Origin: Christensenellaceae bacterium
GTDB taxonomy: Bacteria; Bacillota; Clostridia; Christensenellales; Aristaeellaceae
Assembly (NCBI GenBank): GCA_022510815.1
Contig: JAFLST010000002.1
Span: forward strand, 1 to 33,891
Reading direction: 5' to 3'
Length of the DNA stretch: 33,891 nucleotides
A program made the position numbers and the translations under genes. Positions 1 to 8,732 of the stretch are shown here, piece by piece (positions within the stretch are counted from its first letter, which is position 1; every line of letters begins with the position of its first letter). The notes under the pieces are model-generated. The model was given only the letters and a program-made list of their open reading frames with translations, ran no database searches and had not been told where the DNA came from.

Positions 1-1839
1 TTACTCCACGGTCACGGACTTCGCCAGATTCCGGGGCTTGTCGACATCGCAGCCGCGGCTGACGGCCATCGAGTAGGCGAGGAGCTGCACGGGGATGATT
101 GCCAGCAGGGGCAGGAGCGCGTCCGGCGCGTCAGGGACGGTCCAGAGCTCGTCGGCCTCCTTGCCGCAGCGCTCCGCCAGCGATTCGGTGCAGATGACCA
201 GCGCCTTCGCCCCGCGGCTCTTGACCTCGCGGACGTTGGAGAGCGTCTTGTCCGCCAGCGCCGCCTGCGTCACCAGCGCACAGACCAGCGTGCCCGGCTC
301 GATCAGCGCGATGGTTCCGTGCTTCAGCTCGCCCGCGGCGTAGGCCTCGGACATGATGTAGCTGACTTCCTTGAGCTTGAGGCTGGCCTCCATTGCCAGC
401 GCGTAGTCGAGACCGCGGCCGATGTAGAAGACGTGCTTCTTGTCAAAATAACGGCTGGAAAAGCGCTGGATGTCGTCCTCGCAGTCGGTAAGGAGCGCCT
501 CCGCTTTGTCGGGAATGTCCGTCATGGCTGTGAGCAGGGCCTTCGCCTCTTCAGCGGCGATGGTGCCGCGCTTGAGGGCCAGATCGACTGCCAGCAGAAC
601 CATCATCTCGATCTGCGTGATGTAGGCCTTTGTGCTCGCCACGGCGATCTCCGGGCCCGCGTAGGTGTAGAGGACGTTGTCGCCTGCCAGACGGGCGATG
701 GAGGAGCCAACCACATTGGTCAGCGCCATCACCTTCGCGCCCAGCCGGGAAGCCTCGCGCATGGCGGCAAGGGTGTCGGCGGTCTCGCCGCTCTGGGAGA
801 TGGCGAGGAACAGGTCGCCGGGGCCCATGATCGGGTCACGATAGCGGAACTCGCTGGCCACGTCGACCGTCACGGGCAGCCGCGCCAGCTTTTCAATGAC
901 GTACTTGCCGATCACGCCCGCGTGGTAGGCCGTGCCGCAGGCCACGATGGTCAGGGTGGCAAGGGACTTCGCCTCCTCCTCGGTGAAGGGGAAGGCGTCT
1001 TGGCGCAAGGTCATCGTGTTTGTGTCCACATGGGCGGTGAAGGTCTTGCTCAGGGACGCGGGCTCCTCGTGAATTTCCTTGACCATGAAGTGCGGATAGC
1101 CGCCCTTCTCCGCGGCCTCGACATCCCAGTCCACATGAATGGGCTTCAGCGCGCGCTGGCGGCCGTAGGGATCGTAGATAACGGCGCTGTCCCGGCGGAG
1201 CACGGCGATTTCCTTGTCCTCCAGCAGCTCCACCTCGCGGGTGTGATGGAGCAGGGCGGGAATATCGCTGGCCACATACTGCGCGTCACGGGAGAGGCCT
1301 ACCACCAGCGGGCTGTCCTTGCGGGTGCAGTAGAGCACGTCCGGCTCGTCAATGTTCAGCACGCACAGGGCATAGCTCCCTTCCAGCACCGCCGCAGCCT
1401 GCCGGAGGGCCGAGAGCATATCGCCGCTGTAGAGGCGGTTGAGCAGGTGTACGATAACCTCCGTGTCCGTCTGGGAAACAAACTGACAGCCCTGCGCCAC
1501 CAGCTCGGCCCGGAGCTGCTCATGGTTTTCAATGATGCCGTTGTGCACGAGGGCGATGCTGCCGCGCATGTCGGTGTGGGGATGGGCGTTGAGGTCGCTC
1601 GGCTCGCCGTGGGTGGCCCAGCGGGTGTGACCGATGCCGATGGTGCCCTGCAGGGGGCTTCCCTCCAGCCGATCAACCAGATTCTGCAGGCGGCCCTTGG
1701 CCTTCATGAGATGGATCGCGCTGCCGTCCATGACCGCGATGCCAGCGCTGTCATAGCCTCTGTATTCCAGTCGGGACAGGCCGTCCAGCAGGATAGGCTG
1801 GGCCTGCTGATTTCCAATGTATCCGACAATACCGCACAT
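1..1839 (-). CDS. glmS: Glutamine--fructose-6-phosphate aminotransferase (isomerizing)
   Basis: GlmS makes glucosamine-6-phosphate from fructose-6-phosphate and glutamine, the first committed step to UDP-GlcNAc for peptidoglycan, in the cytosol. The 612-residue protein has the usual length. It begins MCGIVGYIG, so Cys2 becomes the N-terminal nucleophile of the class II glutaminase domain (about residues 1-230, with the RGYDSAGIAV segment). Two SIS sugar-isomerase domains follow, and it ends with the typical DKPRNLAKSVTVE tail. The ATG at 1837-1839 is preceded by AGGAGG with 8-nt spacing. It lies downstream of the spoIIQ-like gene in the same direction but has its own sigma-A promoter at 1875-1903. 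The predicted leader is only about 30 nt, too short for a glmS ribozyme. The stop codon is the first three bases of the window, so the gene is complete. Identification is secure. Confidence 0.98.
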   Translation of the reverse strand: MCGIVGYIGNQQAQPILLDGLSRLEYRGYDSAGIAVMDGSAIHLMKAKGRLQNLVDRLEGSPLQGTIGIGHTRWATHGEPSDLNAHPHTDMRGSIALVHNGIIENHEQLRAELVAQGCQFVSQTDTEVIVHLLNRLYSGDMLSALRQAAAVLEGSYALCVLNIDEPDVLYCTRKDSPLVVGLSRDAQYVASDIPALLHHTREVELLEDKEIAVLRRDSAVIYDPYGRQRALKPIHVDWDVEAAEKGGYPHFMVKEIHEEPASLSKTFTAHVDTNTMTLRQDAFPFTEEEAKSLATLTIVACGTAYHAGVIGKYVIEKLARLPVTVDVASEFRYRDPIMGPGDLFLAISQSGETADTLAAMREASRLGAKVMALTNVVGSSIARLAGDNVLYTYAGPEIAVASTKAYITQIEMMVLLAVDLALKRGTIAAEEAKALLTAMTDIPDKAEALLTDCEDDIQRFSSRYFDKKHVFYIGRGLDYALAMEASLKLKEVSYIMSEAYAAGELKHGTIALIEPGTLVCALVTQAALADKTLSNVREVKSRGAKALVICTESLAERCGKEADELWTVPDAPDALLPLLAIIPVQLLAYSMAVSRGCDVDKPRNLAKSVTVE

Positions 1840-1874
1840 AGCGATTTCCTCCTTGACAAGACGTATTATAACGT

Positions 1875-1903
1875 ATTATACCATGCCTTCCATGAAAAGG
1901 CAA
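1875..1903 (-). promoter_or_regulatory. Sigma-A promoter of glmS
   Basis: On the minus strand TTGCCT (1898-1903) is followed after 17 nt by a perfect TATAAT (1875-1880). A second TATAAT lies 10 nt further downstream (1865-1870). Transcription should begin about 30 nt before the glmS start codon. Confidence 0.75.
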
Positions 1904-1919
1904 GCCATTCGATCATGAT

Positions 1920-2570
1920 TTACGGTTGTGACAATGCCAACAGCGTCATCGGGTCGATGGGCTGCGCGTCCTGCGTGATTCGCAGATGCAGGCATGGCAG
2001 GCCCTGACCATGGGCTTCGCCAGCATATCCGACGGTCTCGCCGGCGCTGACTTCCTGACCGGCCTGACAGTCCGTCCGCGACAGCTCCGCGTATTCGGCG
2101 ACGCAGCCATCTCCGTGGTCGATAACGACGCTGACGCCGCTTGCGGCCGCAGTCGCTTCCAACACAGTGCCGTCCCGCAGCGCCATGATCGCCTCGCTCT
2201 CCGACGCTGCCAGATCGACCGCGTCATGCACGCGCCACAGGCCGGGTATGCCCGTTGGAACAAGGCGTTCCGCGTCAAAGCCCTGAAGGACGGTGATTTC
2301 CGTGAGCGGGCTGTGCCATGCGGGCGGTGCTGTCACAGCGGGCGTTTCCGTGGCTGCGCTCTGGAGCGACTGCTGCCACAGGTCTGCCGCGGACTGGGCG
2401 TCGTCGGCAAGGGGCGACGGATTCAGCCGCTGAAACCCTGCCTGCCGTGTCCATGCGGCGCTGCCCGCGATGACCGCCGCACAGATGACCGTCATCACCA
2501 CGAAGCCCTGCCGCCGGACGAATCGCCTGTACCGCCATGAGAGGGCCTTCCTGAGCCGTGTCCATGCCAT
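1920..2570 (-). CDS. spoIIQ: SpoIIQ-like M23-family (LytM fold) membrane protein, degenerate metal site
   Basis: In known sporulators SpoIIQ is made in the forespore, spans its membrane, and docks with SpoIIIAH to form the channel joining forespore and mother cell. This 216-residue protein has a basic N-terminus, one membrane segment (about residues 22-40), a linker, and a C-terminal M23/LytM domain (about 92-216). The first metal motif is intact as H115-x3-D119. The usual HxH motif reads H195-L-R197, so the second His ligand is replaced by Arg and peptidase activity is doubtful. B. subtilis SpoIIQ is also degenerate here. It directly follows spoIID, as in Bacillus. I chose the ATG at 2570, which has AAGGGG upstream. 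A GTG at 2615 overlapping the spoIID stop (GTGA) is an alternative that adds 15 residues. The SpoIIQ assignment rests on neighbourhood plus fold; a generic M23 protein is the alternative. Confidence 0.8.
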   Translation of the reverse strand: MAWTRLRKALSWRYRRFVRRQGFVVMTVICAAVIAGSAAWTRQAGFQRLNPSPLADDAQSAADLWQQSLQSAATETPAVTAPPAWHSPLTEITVLQGFDAERLVPTGIPGLWRVHDAVDLAASESEAIMALRDGTVLEATAAASGVSVVIDHGDGCVAEYAELSRTDCQAGQEVSAGETVGYAGEAHGQGLPCLHLRITQDAQPIDPMTLLALSQP

Positions 2571-2611
2571 ACCCCACACCCCTTTGGCGGATAGGGTGTC
2601 CCGGCGGACGG

Positions 2612-3688
2612 TCACTCATTCATGGGCGGGAGCAGGGACAGGTGGGTGCCCGGATAGTAGTGGGCAAGGATGTCCGCGTAGGTTTCGCCTGCTGCGGCCA
2701 TGGCCTGCGCGCCTGCCTGACTCATGCCCACGCCGTGGCCGTAGCCCCGGGTCTGGAAGGTGATGCTGTCCTCGTCGCAGTCCCATGTGCAGAGGGTGCT
2801 GCGCAGGCCCAGCGCCTGCCGGAGCTGAGCGCCGGTGATCAGCCGGGAGCCGACGGACACGGTGTCAACACGTCCCGAGGCGGTGGAGGAGCGCAGCTCG
2901 AGCTGGTTGGGCAGATCGGCCTCCGTGACGCCGCAGTCCGGAAAGGCCTCCGTGAGCATCCGCACCGCCGCGCTGCGGGAGAAGGTGATCTGTGTGACAT
3001 AGCCCGCATAGCCCTCCTCGCCGGGGCTGTCCACACTGATCAGATAGGGCCGGGAGGAGGAGAACACCTCCGCCGCGTCCTCGGTCATGCCGCCGGAGGA
3101 AGCGTGATACAGCGCCTCGATGGGCATACCGTCGTAGGTGAGAATCTGCCCGGCGGTCACGCGGACGGCGCTCTCCACCCGCGCGGCCATGGCGGTGTAT
3201 TCTCCGGGCCACTTGTCCCGCTGAGCGGCAGGGGTCAGATAGCCCTGACAGCAGGCGCTGTCGATGCATGCGTCGCTGCCGGGATGGCTCTTGCAGCCGC
3301 TGCCGCCCAGCTCCCGGCACTGGCGGATGGCAAAGGTCCGCGCGGCAACGGCCTGACAGGCGAGGGCCTCGGGATGGTATCTCGCGGGCATCTCCGCGGC
3401 GACCACGCCGGCGACATAGTCTTCCAATAGGATGGATCTCGCGGCCTGCAGCTCCGGGTCCCAGATGGAAAGGGTCAGATTGACCACCCGGGTCTCCGCG
3501 GAGGCCTCGGGCAGCCACCGAATGAGAACGTTGCGCATCCGCATGGGAATCTGCCGCAGCATCAGGCCGAACCGGTCTGGGATGCTCTGCCACTCCACGC
3601 GGGTCAGAGGCGCACCGGCAGCGGCCCAGGCGACGGCCAGACACAGGATGAGCGCGCACAGGCGGACGGACGGCGCGTGCCGACGCAT
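2612..3688 (-). CDS. spoIID: Stage II sporulation protein D (peptidoglycan lytic transglycosylase)
   Basis: SpoIID cleaves glycan strands between MurNAc and GlcNAc in the septal wall during engulfment, working with SpoIIM and SpoIIP in the mother-cell membrane. The 358-residue product has an N-terminal membrane anchor (about residues 8-26). The family motif VVAAEMPA follows, with E99 matching the catalytic Glu. Further on are a Cys-rich insertion typical of the family (about 133-160), HASSGG, and near the C-terminus GYGHGVGMSQ. The ATG at 3686-3688 is fixed by an AGGAGGG ribosome site at 3694-3700; longer in-frame extensions upstream run into the divergent glgB region and are not credible. 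It overlaps or abuts the spoIIQ-like gene, suggesting co-transcription. SigE control is expected from the family, but no convincing SigE promoter was found. Confidence 0.95.
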   Translation of the reverse strand: MRRHAPSVRLCALILCLAVAWAAAGAPLTRVEWQSIPDRFGLMLRQIPMRMRNVLIRWLPEASAETRVVNLTLSIWDPELQAARSILLEDYVAGVVAAEMPARYHPEALACQAVAARTFAIRQCRELGGSGCKSHPGSDACIDSACCQGYLTPAAQRDKWPGEYTAMAARVESAVRVTAGQILTYDGMPIEALYHASSGGMTEDAAEVFSSSRPYLISVDSPGEEGYAGYVTQITFSRSAAVRMLTEAFPDCGVTEADLPNQLELRSSTASGRVDTVSVGSRLITGAQLRQALGLRSTLCTWDCDEDSITFQTRGYGHGVGMSQAGAQAMAAAGETYADILAHYYPGTHLSLLPPMNE

Positions 3689-3881
3689 AAAATCCCTCCT
3701 GTCAAATCTTGTCGTTTCATGAAGGATCGGGGCTTCCTCTGGTAACCCTATGCCGCGAAAATGACCCCCATGACAGGCACTTTCTTGTGAAGTCTGGAAC
3801 TTTTTTGACCAGAAAAGAATGTTTTTTCGTGCAAAAAAGCCTCTTTTTTTGAAAAAATGTGTGTAAAAGGATGATTTTACC

Positions 3882-3911
3882 TTGACGAGAATGCGTCCCT
3901 GTGTGTAAAAT
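3882..3911 (+). promoter_or_regulatory. Sigma-A promoter of the glg operon
   Basis: TTGACG (3882-3887), an 18-nt spacer and TAAAAT (3906-3911) lie about 75 nt before glgB. The surrounding 180 bp toward spoIID are AT-rich (runs of T and A near 3820-3860), unlike the flanking genes. The 11-mer TGTGTGTAAAA occurs twice, at about 3858 and 3900. Confidence 0.7.
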
Positions 3912-3985
3912 AGAAAGGGTAAAGTGAACGGAGAAAAACAGAGAGACGAAACACGCCTGATTCTCAGGAGAAAGCAGGTGCATCC

Positions 3986-6235
3986 ATGCGCTATCACGGA
4001 CCGTCTGCGGAGGTACGGGAGTGGTTCCATCAGGGGACAAATCGCCGCGCCTATGAGATGCTGGGCGCGCACCCTGTGGAGCAGGAAGGCAGGGAGATGT
4101 GGGCCTTCGCGGTCTGGGCGCCGAACGCCAGGGCGGTGTCCCTGATCGGCGAGTTCAATCACTGGGATAAAACCGCCACGCCGATGACCAAGCAGTTTGA
4201 CGGCACATGGGAAGTCCGCGTGCCTGCCGAGCTGTTCGACGTAGCCTCTGACCCGCATCGCTACGACTATCCTGACGCCGAGAAGAAGATCAAGACCTAT
4301 AAATACTGCGTCCAGCATGGGGATGGCACATGGCATGACAAGGCCGATCCCTATGGCTTCGCGATGCAGAACCGTCCGGACACGGCTTCTGTGATCTGTG
4401 ATCTGGAGGGCTATGCGTGGGGGGACGCGGACTGGATTGCCCGCCGCAGCCAGTGGGACCCCTATCACAGCCCGGTGAACATCTATGAGATGCACCTCGG
4501 CTCATGGCGCCGCCGCGAGGATGGCACCATGATGTCCTATACCGAGATTGCCGACCAGCTCATTCCTTATATTCAGGAGATGGGGTACACCCACGTTGAG
4601 CTGCTGCCGGTGATGGAGCATCCGCTGGACATGTCGTGGGGCTATCAGGTCTCCGGCTACTATGCCGCGACCGCCCGCTACGGCGAACCGAAGGAGCTCA
4701 TGGAGCTCATCGACCGCTGCCATCAGGCGAACATCGGCGTGATTCTCGACTGGGTTCCCGCTCATTTCCCCCGGGACGCGATGGGTCTGCGCCGCTTTGA
4801 CGGCACCGCCTGCTATGAGCATCCCGATCCCCGGCGCGGCGATATGGAGCAGTGGGGCACCCACATGTTCGACTTTGCCCGGGGCGAGGTGTGTTCCTTC
4901 CTGCTGTCGAATGCCTGCTTCTGGCTGGACTGGTATCATGCCGACGGCATCCGGGTGGACGCGGTGTCCGCCATGCTCTACTATGACTTCTGTCGGGAGC
5001 CGGGCCAGTGGCTGCCCAACCAGTATGGCGGGCACGAGAACCTTGACGCCATCGCGTTCCTGCGCCGCCTCAACGAGACGGTGTACCACGATTTCCCGGG
5101 CGTGATGATGATCGCCGAGGAGTCCAGCGCGTATCCGATGGTCACCCGGCCCATTTATCTGGGCGGTCTGGGCTTCGGCTTCAAGTGGAACATGGGCTGG
5201 ATGAACGATATGCTGTCCTACATCAAGCTCGATCCGGTTTACCGCAAGTATCATCACGACAAGCTGACCTTCTCGCTGATGTACGCCTTCAACGAGAATT
5301 ACATCCTGCCTTTCTCCCACGACGAGGTCGTTCACGGCAAGCACTCCATGCTGGACAAGCAGCCTGGCGATCTGTGGCGGAAGTTTGCGGGTCTGCGGGC
5401 GCTCTATGGCTACACCATGGCGCATCCGGGCAAGAAGCTGCTGTTCATGGGCAGTGAGTTCGCCCACTTCATCGAGTGGAAGTTCGACGATCAGCTCGAC
5501 TGGTTCCTGCTGCTCTATGACAAGCACCCGCAGGTGCAGGCCTGTGTGAAGGCGCTGAACCGGCTCTATCGGGAGAACAGCGAGTTCTGGGAGATCGACG
5601 ACGGCTGGGACGGCTTCCAGTGGATTCAGGCCAACGATCAGGATCACTCCATCACGGCGTTCCTGCGCACGGATCGGAAGAATCGCTCCATCCTCTGCGT
5701 CACGAACTTCACGCCCGTGTTCTATCCGGAGTACCGCATCGGCCTGCCCTATGGCGGCACGCTGGAGGAAATCTTCAACACTGACCGCGCGGAGTGGGGC
5801 GGCTCCAACCAGTACAACGCTTGGACGATTGAGGCGCAGGAGGAGAGGCTCTACGACTTCCCCTTCAGCGCGACCATCTGCGTGCCCCCGCATGCGACGG
5901 TATACTTCCGCTATGAAAAGATCATCCCGCCGCCCGCCCCAAAGAAAGCGGCGAAGGCTGCGGCAGCGGAGGAAGCCCCCAAGCCGAAGAAGGCTCCGGC
6001 CAGAAAGAAGACCGCTGAAGCAGGCGGCGCAGCCACGAAGGCGGAGGGCAAGGCGAAAAGGCCCGCCGTCAGGAAGGCTGCCGTCAAGACAGAAAAGACG
6101 GAAGCGCCTGCTAAGGCAGAGAGCAAGCCGAAGAGGCCCGCGGTCAGGAAGACGGCTTCCAAGGCTGAACCGGCGGAGGCGCCCAAGCCCCGCACACGCC
6201 GCAAAGCGGCGACCCCATCCGGCGATTCGGTCTGA
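3986..6235 (+). CDS. glgB: 1,4-alpha-glucan (glycogen) branching enzyme with Lys/Ala-rich tail
   Basis: GlgB creates alpha-1,6 branches in glycogen. It has an N-terminal CBM48-type beta-sandwich (about residues 20-130) and a GH13 catalytic barrel. Catalytic residues are visible as D325 in DGIRVDAV (nucleophile), E378 in MMIAEES (acid/base) and D446 in SHDEVVHGK. A C-terminal all-beta domain ends near residue 646. Residues 647-749 form an extra tail rich in Lys, Ala, Pro and Glu, with KRPAVRK repeated, that typical GlgB proteins lack. GlgA in the same operon has a similar tail. The ATG at 3986 is preceded by AGGTG at 3976-3980. It is the first gene of the glgB-C-D-A operon. Enzyme identity is secure; the tail's role is unknown. 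Confidence 0.97.
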   Translation: MRYHGPSAEVREWFHQGTNRRAYEMLGAHPVEQEGREMWAFAVWAPNARAVSLIGEFNHWDKTATPMTKQFDGTWEVRVPAELFDVASDPHRYDYPDAEKKIKTYKYCVQHGDGTWHDKADPYGFAMQNRPDTASVICDLEGYAWGDADWIARRSQWDPYHSPVNIYEMHLGSWRRREDGTMMSYTEIADQLIPYIQEMGYTHVELLPVMEHPLDMSWGYQVSGYYAATARYGEPKELMELIDRCHQANIGVILDWVPAHFPRDAMGLRRFDGTACYEHPDPRRGDMEQWGTHMFDFARGEVCSFLLSNACFWLDWYHADGIRVDAVSAMLYYDFCREPGQWLPNQYGGHENLDAIAFLRRLNETVYHDFPGVMMIAEESSAYPMVTRPIYLGGLGFGFKWNMGWMNDMLSYIKLDPVYRKYHHDKLTFSLMYAFNENYILPFSHDEVVHGKHSMLDKQPGDLWRKFAGLRALYGYTMAHPGKKLLFMGSEFAHFIEWKFDDQLDWFLLLYDKHPQVQACVKALNRLYRENSEFWEIDDGWDGFQWIQANDQDHSITAFLRTDRKNRSILCVTNFTPVFYPEYRIGLPYGGTLEEIFNTDRAEWGGSNQYNAWTIEAQEERLYDFPFSATICVPPHATVYFRYEKIIPPPAPKKAAKAAAAEEAPKPKKAPARKKTAEAGGAATKAEGKAKRPAVRKAAVKTEKTEAPAKAESKPKRPAVRKTASKAEPAEAPKPRTRRKAATPSGDSV

Positions 6236-6300
6236 TAGGCGGACCGTAAGCATACACGAATCCAAAGATCAGCAATACAGTTTGAAGGAGCGTGTTCCCC

Positions 6301-7482
6301 ATGAAGAAAAAGACCTGCGTTGCCATGCTGCTGGCGGGCGGTCAGGGCAGCCGACTCGGCGTGCTCACCAAGACCGTCGCCAAGCCCGCGGTGCCCTATG
6401 GCGGCAAGTACCGCATCATCGACTTCCCGCTGTCCAACTGCGCCAACAGCGGCATCGACACCGTCGGCGTGCTGACCCAGTATCAGCCCCTCGAGCTGAA
6501 CGCATACATCGGCAGCGGCGCGCCGTGGGACCTTGACCTGACCAACGGCGGCGTGTTCGTGCTCCCGCCGTATCAGAAGGCCAAGGGCAGCGACTGGTAT
6601 CGCGGCACGGCGAACGCCATCTATCAGAATATGGCCTTCATCGAGCAGTATCAGCCGGACTATGTCCTCGTCCTCTCCGGCGACCATATCTATAAGATGG
6701 ACTACAACGCCATGCTCAACTACCACATCCGCAAGGGCGCTGACGCCACCATCGCCGTGCGTCCCGTGCCGTGGGAGGAAGCGAGCCGCTTTGGTATCAT
6801 GAACACCGACGCGGACAACAATATCATCGAGTTCGAGGAGAAGCCCAAGAACCCCAAGAGCAACAAGGCCTCCATGGGCATCTATATGTTCACATGGGCC
6901 AAGCTGCGGGATTATCTGATTGCCGACGAGGCGGACAAGAAGTCCTCCAACGACTTCGGCAAGAACATCATTCCCGCCATGCTGGCTGACAAGCAGGTCA
7001 TGGTGTCCTATGACTTCGAGGGCTATTGGAAGGACGTCGGCACCATCGAGTCCCTGTGGGAGGCGAACATGGATCTGCTCAGTCAGCCCATGCCCATTGA
7101 CCTCCACGAGAAGCAGTGGCGCATTTTCGCCCGGAATCCCGGTCTGGCCCCGCACTATATTGCCAAGGGCGCGGTGGTTTCCGACAGCCTGATCACCGAG
7201 GGCTGCGAGGTGCACGGCAACGTCAAGCATTCCGTGCTGTTTGCGGGCGTGACCATCGAGGAGGGGGCGGAGATCGTGGACGCGGTCGTCATGCCCCATG
7301 CGGTGGTTCGCCGCGGCGCGGTGGTTCGCCGTTCGATTATCGCTGAGGGCGCGATTGTCGGCCCCGGCAGCATTGTCGGCGAGGAGACCGGCAACATCGC
7401 GGTCGTCGGCCACAGCGTGACCCTGCCCGCGGGCGTGAAGGTCGCGGCTGGCCAGCAGGTAGACGAGGAAACGACCTTCTGA
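6301..7482 (+). CDS. glgC: Glucose-1-phosphate adenylyltransferase, catalytic subunit
   Basis: GlgC makes ADP-glucose from glucose-1-phosphate and ATP, the rate-setting step of bacterial glycogen synthesis. The 393-residue protein has the nucleotidyltransferase signature [13 protein letters not shown] near residues 11-23, followed by the [19 protein letters not shown] segment. A left-handed beta-helix domain with hexapeptide repeats fills about the last 110 residues. The ATG at 6301 has AAGGAG at 6285-6290, 10 nt upstream; a GTG at 6292 is too close to that site. It lies 65 nt after glgB and 49 nt before glgD. As in other Firmicutes it probably forms a hetero-oligomer with GlgD. Confidence 0.97.
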   Translation: MKKKTCVAMLLAGGQGSRLGVLTKTVAKPAVPYGGKYRIIDFPLSNCANSGIDTVGVLTQYQPLELNAYIGSGAPWDLDLTNGGVFVLPPYQKAKGSDWYRGTANAIYQNMAFIEQYQPDYVLVLSGDHIYKMDYNAMLNYHIRKGADATIAVRPVPWEEASRFGIMNTDADNNIIEFEEKPKNPKSNKASMGIYMFTWAKLRDYLIADEADKKSSNDFGKNIIPAMLADKQVMVSYDFEGYWKDVGTIESLWEANMDLLSQPMPIDLHEKQWRIFARNPGLAPHYIAKGAVVSDSLITEGCEVHGNVKHSVLFAGVTIEEGAEIVDAVVMPHAVVRRGAVVRRSIIAEGAIVGPGSIVGEETGNIAVVGHSVTLPAGVKVAAGQQVDEETTF

Positions 7483-7531
7483 GACGGCGCGTCGGCGCTT
7501 TCCTACACAGCAGTGAAAGGAACGAAATAAG

Positions 7532-8653
7532 ATGAAAAACGTAATGGGTGTTATCTACACCGGCGACTCCGATGCCCGCCTCCGCGAGCTGACCATGACC
7601 CGCGCCATCGCCGCGCTGCCCGTGGCTGGCCGTTATCGCGTGATCGACTTCCTTGTGTCCTCGATGGTTAACAGCGGCATCAAGAACGTCGGCATCATCA
7701 TGCAGAAGAACTATCACAGCCTGATGGACCACCTCGGCTCCGGCAAGGAGTGGGACCTGCACGGCAAGCATGACGGCCTTTACGTCCTGCCGCCCTTCCT
7801 GACCCGCGAGAATGTCGGCGTCTATAGCGGCATTCTGGACGCGCTGCGCTCCAACAGCAACTATCTGACCCGCTCCAAGCAGGAATATCTCCTGCTGTCC
7901 AACTCTGACATCATCTACAACGCCCATCTGGACGAGATGATCCAGCTTCATCGGGACAGCGGCGCGGACATCACCCTGATGTACACCCGCGATCCCTCCA
8001 TGCGGCGCAATGAGTACGGCAGCTACATCTCCGTGGACGAGAGCGGCAACGTCACCGACATCGAGGTCGAGCCCACCGAGCCCACGCTGGAGTACTCCTT
8101 CATGGACGTGATGATCATGAAGCGCGAGTTCCTCCGTCAGGTCGTCGACAAGGGCGTCGCCCACGGCCATCACAGCATGAATCGCGACATCCTGATGCCC
8201 ATCATTCAGGAGGGCCACTGCCGCGTCAATGCGTGGGAGTACACCGGGCCCTGCTGGCGGATGGATTCGGTGCAGAGCTTCTTCCGCTTCAATCTGGATG
8301 TGCTGGACGCGGAGAACCGCAAGCGCCTGTTCACGAACGATCTGCCTGTGTATACCAAGGTGCGCGATGAGATGCCCGCCCGCTATGGCGAGAACGCGAG
8401 TATCATCAACTCCATGGTCGCCGACGGCTGCATCATCGAGGGCACGGTGGAGAACTCCATCCTGTTCCGCGGCGTGCGCATCGCTCCTGACGCCCATGTG
8501 AAGAATTGCATTATCATGCAGGACGGTCAGGTGCACTCCAGCGCGTTCATCGAGAACTGCATTCTCGACAAGCAGGCGACCATCAAGCGCAATGCCAAGC
8601 TGATCGGCCCGGCTGCGTATCCCATTGTTATCGCGAAAAACGTTGTGATCTAA
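7532..8653 (+). CDS. glgD: Glucose-1-phosphate adenylyltransferase, GlgD regulatory subunit
   Basis: GlgD is a Firmicutes-specific paralogue of GlgC that modulates the GlgC/GlgD complex. The 373-residue protein keeps the overall fold: a nucleotidyltransferase domain with GRYRVIDFLVSSMVNSGI near residues 35-52, and a C-terminal beta-helix. The catalytic GGxGxRL loop is replaced by YTGDSDARLRELT (about residues 9-21), consistent with loss of catalysis. The ATG at 7532 follows an AAAGGAA ribosome site. Position between glgC and glgA supports the assignment. Confidence 0.95.
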   Translation: MKNVMGVIYTGDSDARLRELTMTRAIAALPVAGRYRVIDFLVSSMVNSGIKNVGIIMQKNYHSLMDHLGSGKEWDLHGKHDGLYVLPPFLTRENVGVYSGILDALRSNSNYLTRSKQEYLLLSNSDIIYNAHLDEMIQLHRDSGADITLMYTRDPSMRRNEYGSYISVDESGNVTDIEVEPTEPTLEYSFMDVMIMKREFLRQVVDKGVAHGHHSMNRDILMPIIQEGHCRVNAWEYTGPCWRMDSVQSFFRFNLDVLDAENRKRLFTNDLPVYTKVRDEMPARYGENASIINSMVADGCIIEGTVENSILFRGVRIAPDAHVKNCIIMQDGQVHSSAFIENCILDKQATIKRNAKLIGPAAYPIVIAKNVVI

Positions 8654-8732
8654 CATCAGATGAGCCGCGCAGGATCGGGTATCCGGCGCGGCCATCCTAT
8701 GATTGGTCAATCTTGATGTGGAGGTTGTGAGT

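Noticed and set aside
1837-1920. glmS ribozyme
   Set aside because: Only about 30 nt lie between the promoter and start codon; none of the ribozyme core was recognised.
319-2007. Long open frame on the plus strand opposite glmS
   Set aside because: It is the antisense shadow of glmS; the reverse protein is a full family match, and the plus-strand frame has no recognisable domain.
3689-4495. Extension of spoIID upstream of 3688
   Set aside because: The extension would overlap the glg promoter and the glgB start, and a strong AGGAGGG site marks the ATG at 3688.
4502-6265. Long minus-strand open frame opposite glgB
   Set aside because: Antisense shadow caused by high GC; repetitive Leu/Arg/Gly composition and no ribosome site or family match.
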